Notes: generated by a model not told the origin, from the sequence alone. A stretch of 64,000 nt of DNA from Saprospiraceae bacterium (GCA_028285085.1 JANQQI010000113.1:1-64000), one strand, 5' to 3'; positions 19,401 to 28,438 are shown, numbered from the stretch's first letter. Numbers and translations are program-made.

Positions 19401-20114
19401 TTGGGTACTTGGATTCTAAAAGTAGAAGTAAATAATACGGCTGGTTCAGGTGGTTTCTTGGTAGATTGGGGGATTGAAATTTGTACTAACGTTACTGCAA
19501 ATCCACCATTCCTGGTGACTAACGATACGTTGCCATTGCCTTCTGGTATTGCCAGAAAAATCACCAATGACTTCTTATTGTCAGAGGATGAGAATAATGG
19601 TCCAGAAGATTTGACTTATACTTTGGTCACTGCACCTCAGTATGGTACCGTTTATTTCCAAAACGAACCATTAGGCGTTGGTGGGCAGTTCCGCCAAAGC
19701 AGTATTAATGCTGGTAATGTGAAGTACTTGCACGATGGTGGTTCTGAGATTTTTGACCAATTTAACTTTGCGGTAGAAGATGGCGAAGGTGGTTGGTTTG
19801 GAACACCAGCCTTCAACATCAAAATTGATGAAAGCGTAATGGTTGGTGTTGAGGATTTGGATAATGATAATGACATATTCTTATTCCCGAACCCTACAAG
19901 GACTCAGTTTAATATTCAGTTCATTCGCCCGATTAGTGGTGATTTAGATATACGCTTAGTTAACGTACAAGGCCAAGATATGGGATATATTTCCCGCGAA
20001 GGGAATAATACGAACATCTACCCTATTGATGTTCAGCATTTGGCTGCCGGTATTTACTTTGTACAAGTGAGTACAAGTGAAGGCGTGTTTACCAAGCGCT
20101 TAGTTATACAGTAA
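16464..20114 (+). CDS. T9SS-secreted zinc metzincin (reprolysin-like M12) with P-domain
   Basis: 1216 aa with a signal peptide (MRNLLLLLFLSCAISLQAQ). A pro-region (about 20-200) contains the His/Asp-rich run DHDHDHDHGESHE. In the catalytic domain, HEVGHQFTASH at about 355-365 supplies the three zinc His and the catalytic Glu. The downstream EPGSGST segment carries LLSYAG where this family usually shows IMAYAG, so the Met-turn Met is Leu. Later regions hold Ig/fibronectin-like domains, a proprotein-convertase P-domain (about 890-1010, DLNVYVNGTH to WGIEIC), a cadherin-like segment and a type A T9SS sorting domain (LFPNPTRTQF to the end). Predicted role: extracellular protease. A bidirectional terminator follows. 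Confidence 0.9.
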   Translation: MRNLLLLLFLSCAISLQAQNFWSAANESAFAASRNLERRLDPANYTTLQLDLTGLKTYLREAPMERTSAAVSSPLAVQFPTPEGGLETFYIYESPLMPDELGSRYPMIRSFAGRSAGEGQSAVRFVYSEKGFHAIFNTPSGLRLIAPYAEGDTEYYINYFHRDIDGEERNFVCGLDHDHDHDHGESHEQSPLEGLEFNEEIQSHQSANARNEQVELLEYEMAMACTAEWAALHGGTMSGAMSAMNVALNLLNGVYEPEIAIRFVFIPNNDELVFTDPNTDPYTDVDIGGGLLNQNQNALNNIIGLNNFDIGHVMTIACQDVGGIAGGTVCSNGKARGVTCQYSNLETVVLNVATHEVGHQFTASHTWDNCPGILEQRSGTTAFEPGSGSTLLSYAGSCGAQNVMFGGDIYFHVGSLQQMYDYSQFALGAECPDIIPTDNNKPELEIPLENGFYIPISTPFELTATATDPDGDDLTYCWEQYNTGPLSELGNPLGTAPSFRSYPPTTSPTRVFPRIQSILTNSSQVVEVLPTYTRNLKFRCTARDNDPMAGGTVWEEVSFEATESAGPFFVTNPNTFIDWEVGSYEEVTWDVANTNLSPVNCQEVDIYLSIDGGFTYPYTLAENVPNDGSHFVTVPNAITGGARVKVKASNSIFFDISNFNFEIIAPSEPGFALDVSPYNQLVCSPDPLVIDLNTLSLLDYDSLVTFSIEGLPSGAVPQFSANPVLPSDGATLTVETDALTENGTFDLLVTAIAQGGDTLVREASFNLVINDFSAFSPSSPANGVSGISELPTFTWETSPYAESYDIEIATSPEFGNTIVESNTGIVGNSYDPDLLLEKNTLYFWRIRPSNACGKGEFSPVIAFHTETFACSYTPKAGDPTAISADGLDVVEDPIIITNSGQVNDLNVYVNGTHDLVSHLDVSLISPAGTEVLLFANECPTTTVFNLSLDDEAPGEINCPTLGLSYQPEGSLSDFDGEEALGTWILKVEVNNTAGSGGFLVDWGIEICTNVTANPPFLVTNDTLPLPSGIARKITNDFLLSEDENNGPEDLTYTLVTAPQYGTVYFQNEPLGVGGQFRQSSINAGNVKYLHDGGSEIFDQFNFAVEDGEGGWFGTPAFNIKIDESVMVGVEDLDNDNDIFLFPNPTRTQFNIQFIRPISGDLDIRLVNVQGQDMGYISREGNNTNIYPIDVQHLAAGIYFVQVSTSEGVFTKRLVIQ

Positions 20115-20135
20115 ATGCTGTAGATTAAAATTTGG

Positions 20136-20172
20136 AAAAAAAGCTGATCGGAATTTTCGATCAGCTTTTTTT
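20136..20172. terminator. Bidirectional terminator overlapping the end of the CHAT gene
   Basis: The stem GCTGATCG / CGATCAGC (20143-20150 with 20158-20165) is flanked by A7 and T7 runs. The last codons and the stop of the leftward CHAT gene form the right arm. Confidence 0.85.
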
Positions 20173-23028
20173 GTACCATTGATAAAACCCGAAAGAGAAT
20201 AAAACCAATCCTATCCACCACCAACGATGGTAACCTAATTGGGCATGAATCGCTTGTGTATCACCAATCGTAATAAAGGGCGACCATAAAAAGGGATGGG
20301 CATCATGATGATCTGCGAGAGATAAGTAATTGAGTTTTGCGCGTTGATTAGCTATATCTTTAGGATATCCATCCTGAATTTCATCGTAAAACAACTCCAT
20401 CATTAGAAGTGCCTTATCATCGGCCACTTTCCAAAGTGTGGTATTAATACATCCTGCTCCGGCATATGAAAAACTTCGTGCCAAGCTAATCACGCCTTCT
20501 CCTTCACGTAGTTCACCGATACCTGTTTCACAAGCACTTAAAGTCACCATATCTGCTCGTAGGGCTACGTTGTAAATATCTTTTGTAAATAAATATTCAT
20601 TTTCAATTGTATCATAAACTTCAGAAAAAGCAAGAAAGCTGTAATCACCATCAACATCGTCTGCTTTTCCATGTGTAGCGAGGTGAATGATCTGATGTTT
20701 TTTTGAAAGATTCGTGAACTCATCCTCTGTCGCTTTACGGCCGCTTATTACTGTTCCTCGCCCGAGTGTTGCCGAGACACTTTCTGCTTCGGGAATATTA
20801 TAAACCAAAGGCGTCAATCTCGTAGAACGTAAATGAAAACTCCGAGTAATTGTGCCAAAGGACGGCGCAAAGGCAATAAAAGATTCCTCTGCAATATCGT
20901 CTCGTTTATCGATCATTTCTTTCAGCAAGGTGCTTGAATAACAATAACTGACAGCATAATCCCGAATCAGATATGCGTGATTCTTATACAAGTGTGTCAC
21001 TTCTGGCGGGCTCATCAAAAATGATTCAAAGGGAATGCCCGCAAGGATGCTCCCAGGAATAATGATCAATCGCTCCGGTAAATCCTCTTTTACCGGCATA
21101 ATGAGTTCCTGATACAAGTCAAAAGCGGCAATCGTATAATCAAGGTGGTATTCGCTGGGCAGATTAAATGGATACTGGAATCGAATAATTCCTTCTCGCA
21201 AAGCTGTCACCCACTCCTCAAGTGGATACGATTTCGCAAGGCGTTTAACCTGAAATTGATCTTTTTTAATTAGAAAGAGAAATACAGCTTCTTCCCCGAC
21301 GAAATACTCTAAGATGGCCTGGTCAGAGTCAATGATATCTTGTATTTCGGCAATTTGGATAGTGCTCAGATCATATTTAAGTTGATAATACTGAGGATAA
21401 TTTTCTTCAAAATGAGCGATTAGTTGGTTTAGCTGTTGTTTCAAGTCAAAAATATTGCTGTTATATCGCGCTAAACTTGTAAGATCACGTTGCTCTATTA
21501 TTTTTTGTTCTTCTTCGTTTTTTAGTTTCTCATAAGTCGTGATATCTGTTTTAATTTTCGTTTCTTTTTCAATTAAGTCTTCTGGAATACCTGCAAAACG
21601 TTTTGCTTTCGAGAGTCGAAGTGCTTCCAGCAGCACAAAGCTGGAACTATACTCGCATCGCCGGAAGGCTTCATGAAGATATTTTTCGTTTTGGGTTTGT
21701 AAAAAAAGAGCGTAACTCACTTCGATAGCATCGTTAAAAATATGTTGATAACGCTCAGCTAGAATTTCTTTTGACGTCTCCTCTTGAAACTCGGATCTAA
21801 ATTTATTGAGTAGATCGATCAAATGGGTGTAAGCTTCATTGGCTAAGAGGAGATGGTCACTGGATTGTTTTCGATACATTTCCCAATGTATTCTTGCCTT
21901 AATATCTAAAGCTTCCAGTATTTGAACGTTATAGTTTGCCTTGAAATCCAATTGACGAGGCTGGTAACCAAAGGCATCCAGTGCAAAATTGATTTTCTTA
22001 AGGGCTATTGTTGGCTCGTTTTGTAAAAAGCGTATTTCTGCAATCTTAGCGAGGCAAATTGCTGTTTCAGGATGCTCATCGCCAAATATAGCGTGATTAG
22101 TGCGATGTGCTTTTTCGTAATATGCTTTTGCCTCAACTATTGCTCCCATCTCTAGCTGACTATCAGCCATTGCGTAATAATTACTTGCTACTTCAGGGTG
22201 ATTCTCGCCAAGTACCTCTAGCCGGATCGCCAAAGCTTCACGAAAATGTTGCATTGCTTTTTTGTAGTTCTTGAGGCCGTGGAAGATGAGGCCCTGAGTA
22301 TAAATAATTCGCGCTCCTTGAGAAGAACTAATAAGCCCATGCCTGTTGTTTATAACATAGGCAAAGTCTATTGCATTTTTTGCTTTTACAAATTCCTTTT
22401 TCTGATAATAGCAGGTGGCAATGTTATTAAAATCGCTAGCCATTTTATAATACTCTCCTCCAAATGAATTAATTGTTATTGATGACGTGTTTCTAAAAAA
22501 ATTTAATGATCTAGCAATATCACCTTTGTAGTTAAGGCAGATGGCAATATTATTATGTGTAACGCCTATTCTAGGATCATCATCTGACAAAGTCTTCTTA
22601 TACAAAATCAAGGCCTGCTCATAATACTCAATAGCTCGATCATAATCAGCCATATAATCATAATAAATCCCAATGAGTACGTAAGCATCGCCAATCTCCT
22701 TGGCATCCTCTGGTAAAGTTGCTTGCATTATTTCTAACGCCCGCTGTAAATAATTTAGAGCTTTAGAATACTCTGCCACATCTAAATAACAACTCCCCAA
22801 GTGATAATAAATCTTAGCTGTCTCTTTACTTATTTCACCACAAACAGATAAATAAATCTCTAAGGCATTATATAAAACAGGTATGGCATCTTTAGGACGG
22901 TATTGACGTTCTAAATCAGTAGCTTCTTTCAATAATAACCTAGCCGCAGTTGTATCGCGTTGAGTTTGTCCGAATAAAAGATTGAAAGAAAAAATAGAAA
23001 GGGATAAGACCGTACAGACGTACCTCAT
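20161..23028 (-). CDS. TPR-CHAT caspase-like protein with C-terminal membrane anchor
   Basis: 955 aa from the ATG at 23028, which gives a signal peptide (MRYVCTVLSLSIFSFNLLFG); the track start 19 codons upstream adds a run with no signal character. Residues about 30-400 hold eight or more TPRs (AKIYYHLGSCYLDVAEYSKAL, GDAYVLIGIYYDYMADY). A coiled-coil stretch at about 480-560 is followed by the CHAT domain, with His in HLATHGK (about 786) and Cys in LSACETG (about 833), the catalytic dyad. A C-terminal hydrophobic helix (IGLVLFSFGFYQW) plus YKKS suggests anchoring, with the CHAT domain likely in the periplasm. CHAT-TPR proteins are abundant in Bacteroidota; targets here are unknown. It lies 78 bp downstream of the MATE gene, possibly in the same transcript. 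Confidence 0.9.
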   Translation of the reverse strand: MRYVCTVLSLSIFSFNLLFGQTQRDTTAARLLLKEATDLERQYRPKDAIPVLYNALEIYLSVCGEISKETAKIYYHLGSCYLDVAEYSKALNYLQRALEIMQATLPEDAKEIGDAYVLIGIYYDYMADYDRAIEYYEQALILYKKTLSDDDPRIGVTHNNIAICLNYKGDIARSLNFFRNTSSITINSFGGEYYKMASDFNNIATCYYQKKEFVKAKNAIDFAYVINNRHGLISSSQGARIIYTQGLIFHGLKNYKKAMQHFREALAIRLEVLGENHPEVASNYYAMADSQLEMGAIVEAKAYYEKAHRTNHAIFGDEHPETAICLAKIAEIRFLQNEPTIALKKINFALDAFGYQPRQLDFKANYNVQILEALDIKARIHWEMYRKQSSDHLLLANEAYTHLIDLLNKFRSEFQEETSKEILAERYQHIFNDAIEVSYALFLQTQNEKYLHEAFRRCEYSSSFVLLEALRLSKAKRFAGIPEDLIEKETKIKTDITTYEKLKNEEEQKIIEQRDLTSLARYNSNIFDLKQQLNQLIAHFEENYPQYYQLKYDLSTIQIAEIQDIIDSDQAILEYFVGEEAVFLFLIKKDQFQVKRLAKSYPLEEWVTALREGIIRFQYPFNLPSEYHLDYTIAAFDLYQELIMPVKEDLPERLIIIPGSILAGIPFESFLMSPPEVTHLYKNHAYLIRDYAVSYCYSSTLLKEMIDKRDDIAEESFIAFAPSFGTITRSFHLRSTRLTPLVYNIPEAESVSATLGRGTVISGRKATEDEFTNLSKKHQIIHLATHGKADDVDGDYSFLAFSEVYDTIENEYLFTKDIYNVALRADMVTLSACETGIGELREGEGVISLARSFSYAGAGCINTTLWKVADDKALLMMELFYDEIQDGYPKDIANQRAKLNYLSLADHHDAHPFLWSPFITIGDTQAIHAQLGYHRWWWIGLVLFSFGFYQWYKKS

Positions 23029-23106
23029 AGTAGTTATTTTGTGTTTTGCTTTTTCCAAAATAACAAAAAGAACACAAACCCACAAACACGTTACTAAGTA
23101 CTACCT

Positions 23107-24396
23107 TTAAACCAAACGAAGACGACGATAGTAGAATGTCAAAGAAATCCCTCGGGCTAACATAAATAGCAGAAATGCTAACCATAGCCCATGATTATCC
23201 AATAGAGGGAATAGAGCATAATGCAATGGTAAGTAAATCAATAACGACAGTAACATACTATTCCTCATTTCACGCGCTGCCGTTAAGCCAATAAAGATAC
23301 CATCCCAAAGGTAACACGGCGTCGCTAGCAAAGGAAAAATAATCATCCAAATGAGGTAAACCCCAGTCGCTTCAATGAGATAAAGCTCATCCGTAAAAAA
23401 CGACACTAAATAGCCCCCAAAGAATAAATACGCTATTCCAAAAAGCCCAGCTAAACCCATTCCCCAAATAAATATCTGCCGGATCGCATACCTTAGTCGT
23501 TTTGAGTCAGAAGCACCAACGTATTTACCAACCAGGCTTTCCGCCGCGTAAGCAAATCCATCGACCCCATAGGACATCCAGTTTAAAAATTGCAATAAAA
23601 TCGTGTTAACTGCTAATATGGTTTCGCCCGCTAAAGAGGATTGGCTATACAAAAATCCAAAAGCAAACGTCAGACAAAAAGTGCGTAAGAAGATATCACC
23701 ATTGATCTGCATAAAACGTTGCAATCGCTCCCAAGCTAAAATCTGACGCCAATCGAGCTTGACAAAATCACGACCATAGCGTAAATACAAAAGCATAAGG
23801 CCTATGATAAGTCCCAGATACTGCGCTCCGACCGTCGCATAAGCCACTCCATCAACCGACATATCCAACCATTTGACGCAAATGACGTTGCCCACGATGT
23901 TCGCAACGTTGATCACAATGGTCAGTAATAACGGAAAAAAGGCATTCTGCATGCCAAAGAACCACCCAAATAAAGCATAGAGCATCAGTGTGGCCGGAGC
24001 AGCCCAAATTCTGATACTAAAATAGGTATCAACTAGTGGCAACTGTGCTTCGGATAAGTTCATCAGCCAGTACGTTAATCTGGCAAAAGGCAACTGCAGT
24101 AAAATGATTAGCGCTGCCAAAGTCAAAGCTAATACCGTCGACTGCATCAAAATTTGCTGTGCTTTGCTTCGACTACCCTCTCCGTATGCTTGTGCAGTCA
24201 TCCCCGTCGTCCCCATTCGCAAAAAACCAAAGTTCCAGTACAAGAAGTTGAATATCATCGTTCCTACACCAACAGCCCCCAAATGTAAGGCAGAGATTTG
24301 CCCCATCAGGATCGTATCCACAGTACTCAATAGAGGTACCGAGATATTACTGATAATATTTGGAATGGCAAGCCTAAGTATTTCTTTGTTCATCAC
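23107..24396 (-). CDS. MATE-family (DinF-like) efflux transporter
   Basis: 429 aa with about 12 hydrophobic segments. The N-terminus MMNKEILRLAIPNIISNISVP and the following DTILMGQ segment are typical of MATE/DinF proteins, as is the repeat-like second half. MATE proteins export cationic drugs or metabolites using Na+ or H+ gradients; the substrate cannot be read from sequence. It is upstream of the CHAT gene on the same strand. Confidence 0.9.
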   Translation of the reverse strand: MMNKEILRLAIPNIISNISVPLLSTVDTILMGQISALHLGAVGVGTMIFNFLYWNFGFLRMGTTGMTAQAYGEGSRSKAQQILMQSTVLALTLAALIILLQLPFARLTYWLMNLSEAQLPLVDTYFSIRIWAAPATLMLYALFGWFFGMQNAFFPLLLTIVINVANIVGNVICVKWLDMSVDGVAYATVGAQYLGLIIGLMLLYLRYGRDFVKLDWRQILAWERLQRFMQINGDIFLRTFCLTFAFGFLYSQSSLAGETILAVNTILLQFLNWMSYGVDGFAYAAESLVGKYVGASDSKRLRYAIRQIFIWGMGLAGLFGIAYLFFGGYLVSFFTDELYLIEATGVYLIWMIIFPLLATPCYLWDGIFIGLTAAREMRNSMLLSLLIYLPLHYALFPLLDNHGLWLAFLLFMLARGISLTFYYRRLRLV

Positions 24397-24444
24397 CCTT
24401 TGGGAAGCAGTTAGTATATAATTGTTTTTGAATATTAATTGCGC

Positions 24445-24452
24445 TAAATTTG
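24445..24452 (+). promoter_or_regulatory. Candidate -7 element (TAAATTTG)
   Basis: Exact TAnnTTTG match with a TTG 20 nt upstream (24422-24424). It would start transcription almost at the ATG of the 55-aa frame at 24460 and could also drive the ligase-PASTA genes through a long leader. Confidence 0.45.
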
Positions 24453-24459
24453 CGGCGCG

Positions 24460-24627
24460 ATGATCAACTTTGCGGACAATTTTGCGTACCCCACAGATAG
24501 TCGTTCATTCGTAGCAGATACTCAATTCACCAATACGAAACGCAAAGCTCGTGATATCTTGGGAGAAAATGAGTTGATTGATGCTGAAATTACTAAGCTA
24601 AGAATTTCAAATTTACTGCGGTGTTGA
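24460..24627 (+). CDS. Possible 55-aa small protein upstream of ddl
   Basis: The frame starts MINFADNFAYPTDSRSFVAD and ends KLRISNLLRC. It contains a charged helical stretch (TKRKARDILGENELIDAEI). A TAnnTTTG box lies just 7 nt before the ATG, so translation would be nearly leaderless. No family is recognised. It may be a small gene, a leader peptide or a fragment. Confidence 0.3.
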   Translation: MINFADNFAYPTDSRSFVADTQFTNTKRKARDILGENELIDAEITKLRISNLLRC

Positions 24628-24728
24628 TTCAGCTAAATCGCCCCAATAGAAATTTGATTAACTCAAGTTGCATTTACTATTAAAGCAGGGAAGAATCGGC
24701 ACAGTTTCTTCCGCTTACAATAAATAAT

Positions 24729-27419
24729 ATGAAAGTAGGTATTCTCTTTGGTGGCCCCTCACGCGAGCGTGAAATCGCTTTTGCTGGTGGACGAACCGTT
24801 TACGATAATCTCAATAAATCACTCTTTGAGCCCGTTCCTATTTTTGTGGATAGCCACCGTCAATTCATCCTGCTTGATTGGAAATACATATATAAAGGTA
24901 CAATCCGCGATTTCTATCCGCCGGTCAACCATCTCCCCCCTTCTCCCAACGCCTTTCAGGTTTATCTCGAAAGTTTAGGATCATTAACGGCCGAAGAGCA
25001 AGACAAGATGATGCAAGAAGTCGGCCGTAGGATCGAGCCGTCAGAGCTTTTATCTTTAATTGATGTTGCTTTCCTGGCGCTGCACGGCAGCTACGGTGAG
25101 GATGGACAAATCCAAGGACAAATGGAAAGTCTAGGGATTCCCTATACCGGCAGTGGAATACGCGCTTGTGCCATCGGGATGGATAAGGCCTTTCAAAAGA
25201 AGATGATGCAAGCGGGCCAGTTTCACTGTCCCATAGTAGAGGTCATCAGTCGACAAGACTGGTACAACATGGAAATTGCCTCCCTTTATCAGCGTTTATC
25301 CCAAAGTATTGGTTTTCCGATGGTCATCCGTCCGGCAAACCAGGGGTCTTCTATCGGCGTAGCCATTATTGACGAAGCGGCTGGCCTTGGTGGTTTTACG
25401 GAAGCTGTCGATCGTGCTTTTTTCCGTCAGACGATCACCGCAACTTATTGGAATAGCCTAAATGAAGCACAGCGTATTAATGACGTCCGTGAGTTGACCG
25501 ATATTCGAGATGGCCTTGGATTTCCACTTGATATTGCAGGACAGACGATTTACCACCCGGAGGAATTACTCTCCTTTTTGAATCGTGAGTTGTCACAAAA
25601 AGAAAGCGTAACCCTAGAAGCACATCTAAGTGAACAAACCGTTATCATTGAAGAATTTATTGAAGGGAAAGAATTTTCGTGTATTGTTTTAAAAAAGGAA
25701 GATGGTCAAATCATTGCCTTACCGCCTACTGAGATCGTAAAAGGTAAGGAAGTGTTCGATTATCGATCCAAATACTTACCGGGCCTTTCCCGAAAAGTAA
25801 CCCCAATCGATCTGCCGCACGATCAGATCAATGCTATACGTACGGAATGTGAGCGATTATTCCGTTATCTGGAATTCAATACCTACGCTCGTATTGACGG
25901 TTTCATCAAATCCGATCAAACCATCATTCTCAATGATCCCAATACGACCTCGGGGATGCTGCCTTCGTCTTTCTTCTTTCACCAAGCCGCCGAAATTGGG
26001 CTCAATCCGTCCCAGTTTCTCACCTACATTATTCGGATTTCGCTCCAGGAAAGACAAGAGACGGCACTTGAGCGCTCTAATCTCGAATCACTCATCAATC
26101 AGTTAGACCAGGATATCCAAGCTTTGCGTAGTAAAAGCGGTGGTAAACGAAAAATCGCCGTGTTCCTCGGTGGTTATTCCTTTGAAAGACACATCTCGGT
26201 AGAAAGTGGAAGAAATATTTTTGAAAAGCTGGCTAGTTCCACCAAATACGATCCGATTCCGATTTTCCTAACCGGCAATGCCAAAGGACATGAATTGTAT
26301 CAAATTCCTATCAATCTGCTCCTAAAAGATAATGCCGACGATATTCGAGACAAGATTGTTACCTATGCCCCTCACCCAGTTGTGGAATCCATAAAAGCGA
26401 ATTGCTCGGATATCACACGAAAGTTTGCTTCACAGCATACCGTCTTTGCCCCCCAAAAGATCAGTTACACTGAACTAGCTGAAATGGTCGATGGTGTCTT
26501 TATCGCCCTACATGGCCGCCCCGGTGAAGATGGTACGGTGCAGCAAAAACTCGAAGCACTTGGCTTACCTTACAATGGCTCGGCCTTCGATTCTTCGCAG
26601 ATTACCATTAATAAATACGATACGCTCCAACTGCTAAAACAACATGGTTTTCCGGTAGCCAATCAACAGCTGATTCGAAAAGCCGATTTTTTGGCGAACA
26701 CCTCGGAGACTATTGCCTTTATCGAAGCAAACTTTGATTATCCTTTTATCGCTAAACCCGTTGATGATGGTTGTAGCTCAGCGGTAAAAGTCATCCGAAA
26801 TCGCGAGCAGATTGAAGTGTTTTTGGGCACTATCTTTCGAGATACTGAGCCACTGCCCGAGGCAGCGCTGGCCACTTTGCAGCTCAAACCTAAAGAAGAG
26901 TTTCCTCAGAAAAATACCGTGCTTATCGAAAGCCTAGTGACCGCCGAAGGCGCTCAACACTTCTTGGAAATCACTGGCGGATTGACAACGCATTACCGAA
27001 ACGGCGAATTGGTGTACGAAGTATTCGAACCTTCTGAGGCACTGGCTGGAGGCGAAATCCTCTCACTCGAAGAGAAATTTCTGGCCGGCGAAGGGCAAAA
27101 CATTACCCCCGCCCGCTTTGCCGATAATACCAGCGATTATGAGTATATTGCGGCCCAAGTGAAAAAAAGCCTTGAAAAAGCCGCCCGACTGTTGGGCGTT
27201 AAAGGCTACGCTCGCATCGACGCCTTTGTACGTATCTACGAAGATTTGCGGGCCGAAACTATTATCATTGAAGTAAACTCCCTGCCGGGTATGACACCCG
27301 CAACCTGCATATTTCATCAGGCCGCCATCAATGGCTACAAGCCTTATGACTTTATTGATCAAATCCTAGAATTTGGTTTCTATGAAAGAGACATTCGCGA
27401 AGGTGTGGCTCAAGCTTAA
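24729..27419 (+). CDS. ddl: Double-length D-alanine--D-alanine ligase (two fused ATP-grasp ligase units)
   Basis: 896 aa, about twice the usual 300-370. Unit 1 (about 1-440) begins MKVGILFGGPSRERE and unit 2 (about 475-896) begins KIAVFLGGYSFERH, each a full Ddl layout with N-terminal GG.S.ER, a central ATP-grasp and an ARID(G/A)F segment. Unit 1 keeps the GSSIGV loop (with RP for KP) but reads DPNTTSGM where EVNxxPGM is expected. Unit 2 keeps EVNSLPGM but has GCSSAV in place of GSSVGV and a divergent ESLVTAEGAQH region where EE-x-I-x-G-x-E is normal. The enzyme makes D-Ala-D-Ala for peptidoglycan; which unit is active is uncertain. It overlaps the next gene by 38 bp. Confidence 0.9.
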   Translation: MKVGILFGGPSREREIAFAGGRTVYDNLNKSLFEPVPIFVDSHRQFILLDWKYIYKGTIRDFYPPVNHLPPSPNAFQVYLESLGSLTAEEQDKMMQEVGRRIEPSELLSLIDVAFLALHGSYGEDGQIQGQMESLGIPYTGSGIRACAIGMDKAFQKKMMQAGQFHCPIVEVISRQDWYNMEIASLYQRLSQSIGFPMVIRPANQGSSIGVAIIDEAAGLGGFTEAVDRAFFRQTITATYWNSLNEAQRINDVRELTDIRDGLGFPLDIAGQTIYHPEELLSFLNRELSQKESVTLEAHLSEQTVIIEEFIEGKEFSCIVLKKEDGQIIALPPTEIVKGKEVFDYRSKYLPGLSRKVTPIDLPHDQINAIRTECERLFRYLEFNTYARIDGFIKSDQTIILNDPNTTSGMLPSSFFFHQAAEIGLNPSQFLTYIIRISLQERQETALERSNLESLINQLDQDIQALRSKSGGKRKIAVFLGGYSFERHISVESGRNIFEKLASSTKYDPIPIFLTGNAKGHELYQIPINLLLKDNADDIRDKIVTYAPHPVVESIKANCSDITRKFASQHTVFAPQKISYTELAEMVDGVFIALHGRPGEDGTVQQKLEALGLPYNGSAFDSSQITINKYDTLQLLKQHGFPVANQQLIRKADFLANTSETIAFIEANFDYPFIAKPVDDGCSSAVKVIRNREQIEVFLGTIFRDTEPLPEAALATLQLKPKEEFPQKNTVLIESLVTAEGAQHFLEITGGLTTHYRNGELVYEVFEPSEALAGGEILSLEEKFLAGEGQNITPARFADNTSDYEYIAAQVKKSLEKAARLLGVKGYARIDAFVRIYEDLRAETIIIEVNSLPGMTPATCIFHQAAINGYKPYDFIDQILEFGFYERDIREGVAQA

Positions 27420-28296
27420 AGCAATCGGTAAAGAAATATACCTGTTTGCATCAAGTATGGTTTTTTTGAAAAACTTTGGGGGCGTCGTCGCTTTGCTGAG
27501 TTTTCTGACTTTTTGCACCTTTTGGTGGATGCACTGCTTCACCAACCACGGCGAATCATTGCAAGTCCACGATTATCGCAATATGCTACTCGAAGACGCT
27601 ATCGAGAAAGCACAAAGTCGCAGCTTTGAAATTGTTGTCAACGATTCGACCTTCCTGCCCGGGCGAGAGCCCGGTATCGTGCTGGATCAAACACCGGCAC
27701 CACTATCACGCGTGAAGGAAAATCGAAAAATATATCTTTCAATCACCAAAACGATTCCAGATAAAGAATACGTCCCTGCGCTGGTTGGTGGGAATGATGA
27801 TCTGAGGAACTTTACCCGTAAGTGTGAAAAATTACAATTCGTCACCGAAGTTGTAGGGCGACGCTACAGTAATCGACTTGAGCCCAATACTATTCTCGAA
27901 GTGATTTATCGCAATGATACCATCACCGATCAACTTAAAGAAGGCTATCAAGTACCAGTTGGAGATACAATCCAGTTGGTCGTTTCTCAACGTGGCGGCG
28001 GCAGTGTCCCAATCCCAGAGCTCGTTTGCAAACGTTATGACGCGGCCATATTTCTCATCGGTAATTACAACCTCAATATTGGCTCTGTGATCGAAGATGC
28101 GACCGTTTCCGATCGTAATTCAGCTTATGTCTGGCAACAAAAACCACGTTACAGTGCTAACGGTCAAGTCAGAATTGGCGAGCAAATTGATATCTATCTC
28201 ACACAACGTATTCCTGAAAGCTGTACCGGCAAAAGCATTGAAAACCCAGATGCACCATCTTCTGGTAGCGACGGAGAGTCATTTGATGAGAATTGA
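27382..28296 (+). CDS. Membrane-anchored PASTA-domain protein
   Basis: 304 aa from the ATG at 27382 (the track TTG at 27373 adds three codons). A short cytoplasmic N-terminus is followed by one membrane helix (GGVVALLSFLTFCTFWWM), then three PASTA-type repeats of about 70 aa: the first with GIVLDQTPAP, the second with PALVGGNDDLR and TILEVIY, and the third with PIPELVCKRYDAAIFLI. PASTA domains bind peptidoglycan or muropeptides, which fits the overlapping D-Ala ligase gene. The C-terminus is Ser/Asp-rich. No kinase domain is present, as is usual for the Bacteroidota version. Confidence 0.87.
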   Translation: MKETFAKVWLKLKAIGKEIYLFASSMVFLKNFGGVVALLSFLTFCTFWWMHCFTNHGESLQVHDYRNMLLEDAIEKAQSRSFEIVVNDSTFLPGREPGIVLDQTPAPLSRVKENRKIYLSITKTIPDKEYVPALVGGNDDLRNFTRKCEKLQFVTEVVGRRYSNRLEPNTILEVIYRNDTITDQLKEGYQVPVGDTIQLVVSQRGGGSVPIPELVCKRYDAAIFLIGNYNLNIGSVIEDATVSDRNSAYVWQQKPRYSANGQVRIGEQIDIYLTQRIPESCTGKSIENPDAPSSGSDGESFDEN

Positions 28297-28438
28297 CAAA
28301 TACCATTCTTTTGCACCGAACACTGGCGGTTAAGAGGCAACAAAAGCAATTATTCTCCGTTCTCCAAATTGATGTACGAAAGCAGACCGACTGGAATCGG
28401 TTAGAAGGCTGAAACGATTAAAAAATTATTTATTCTGT

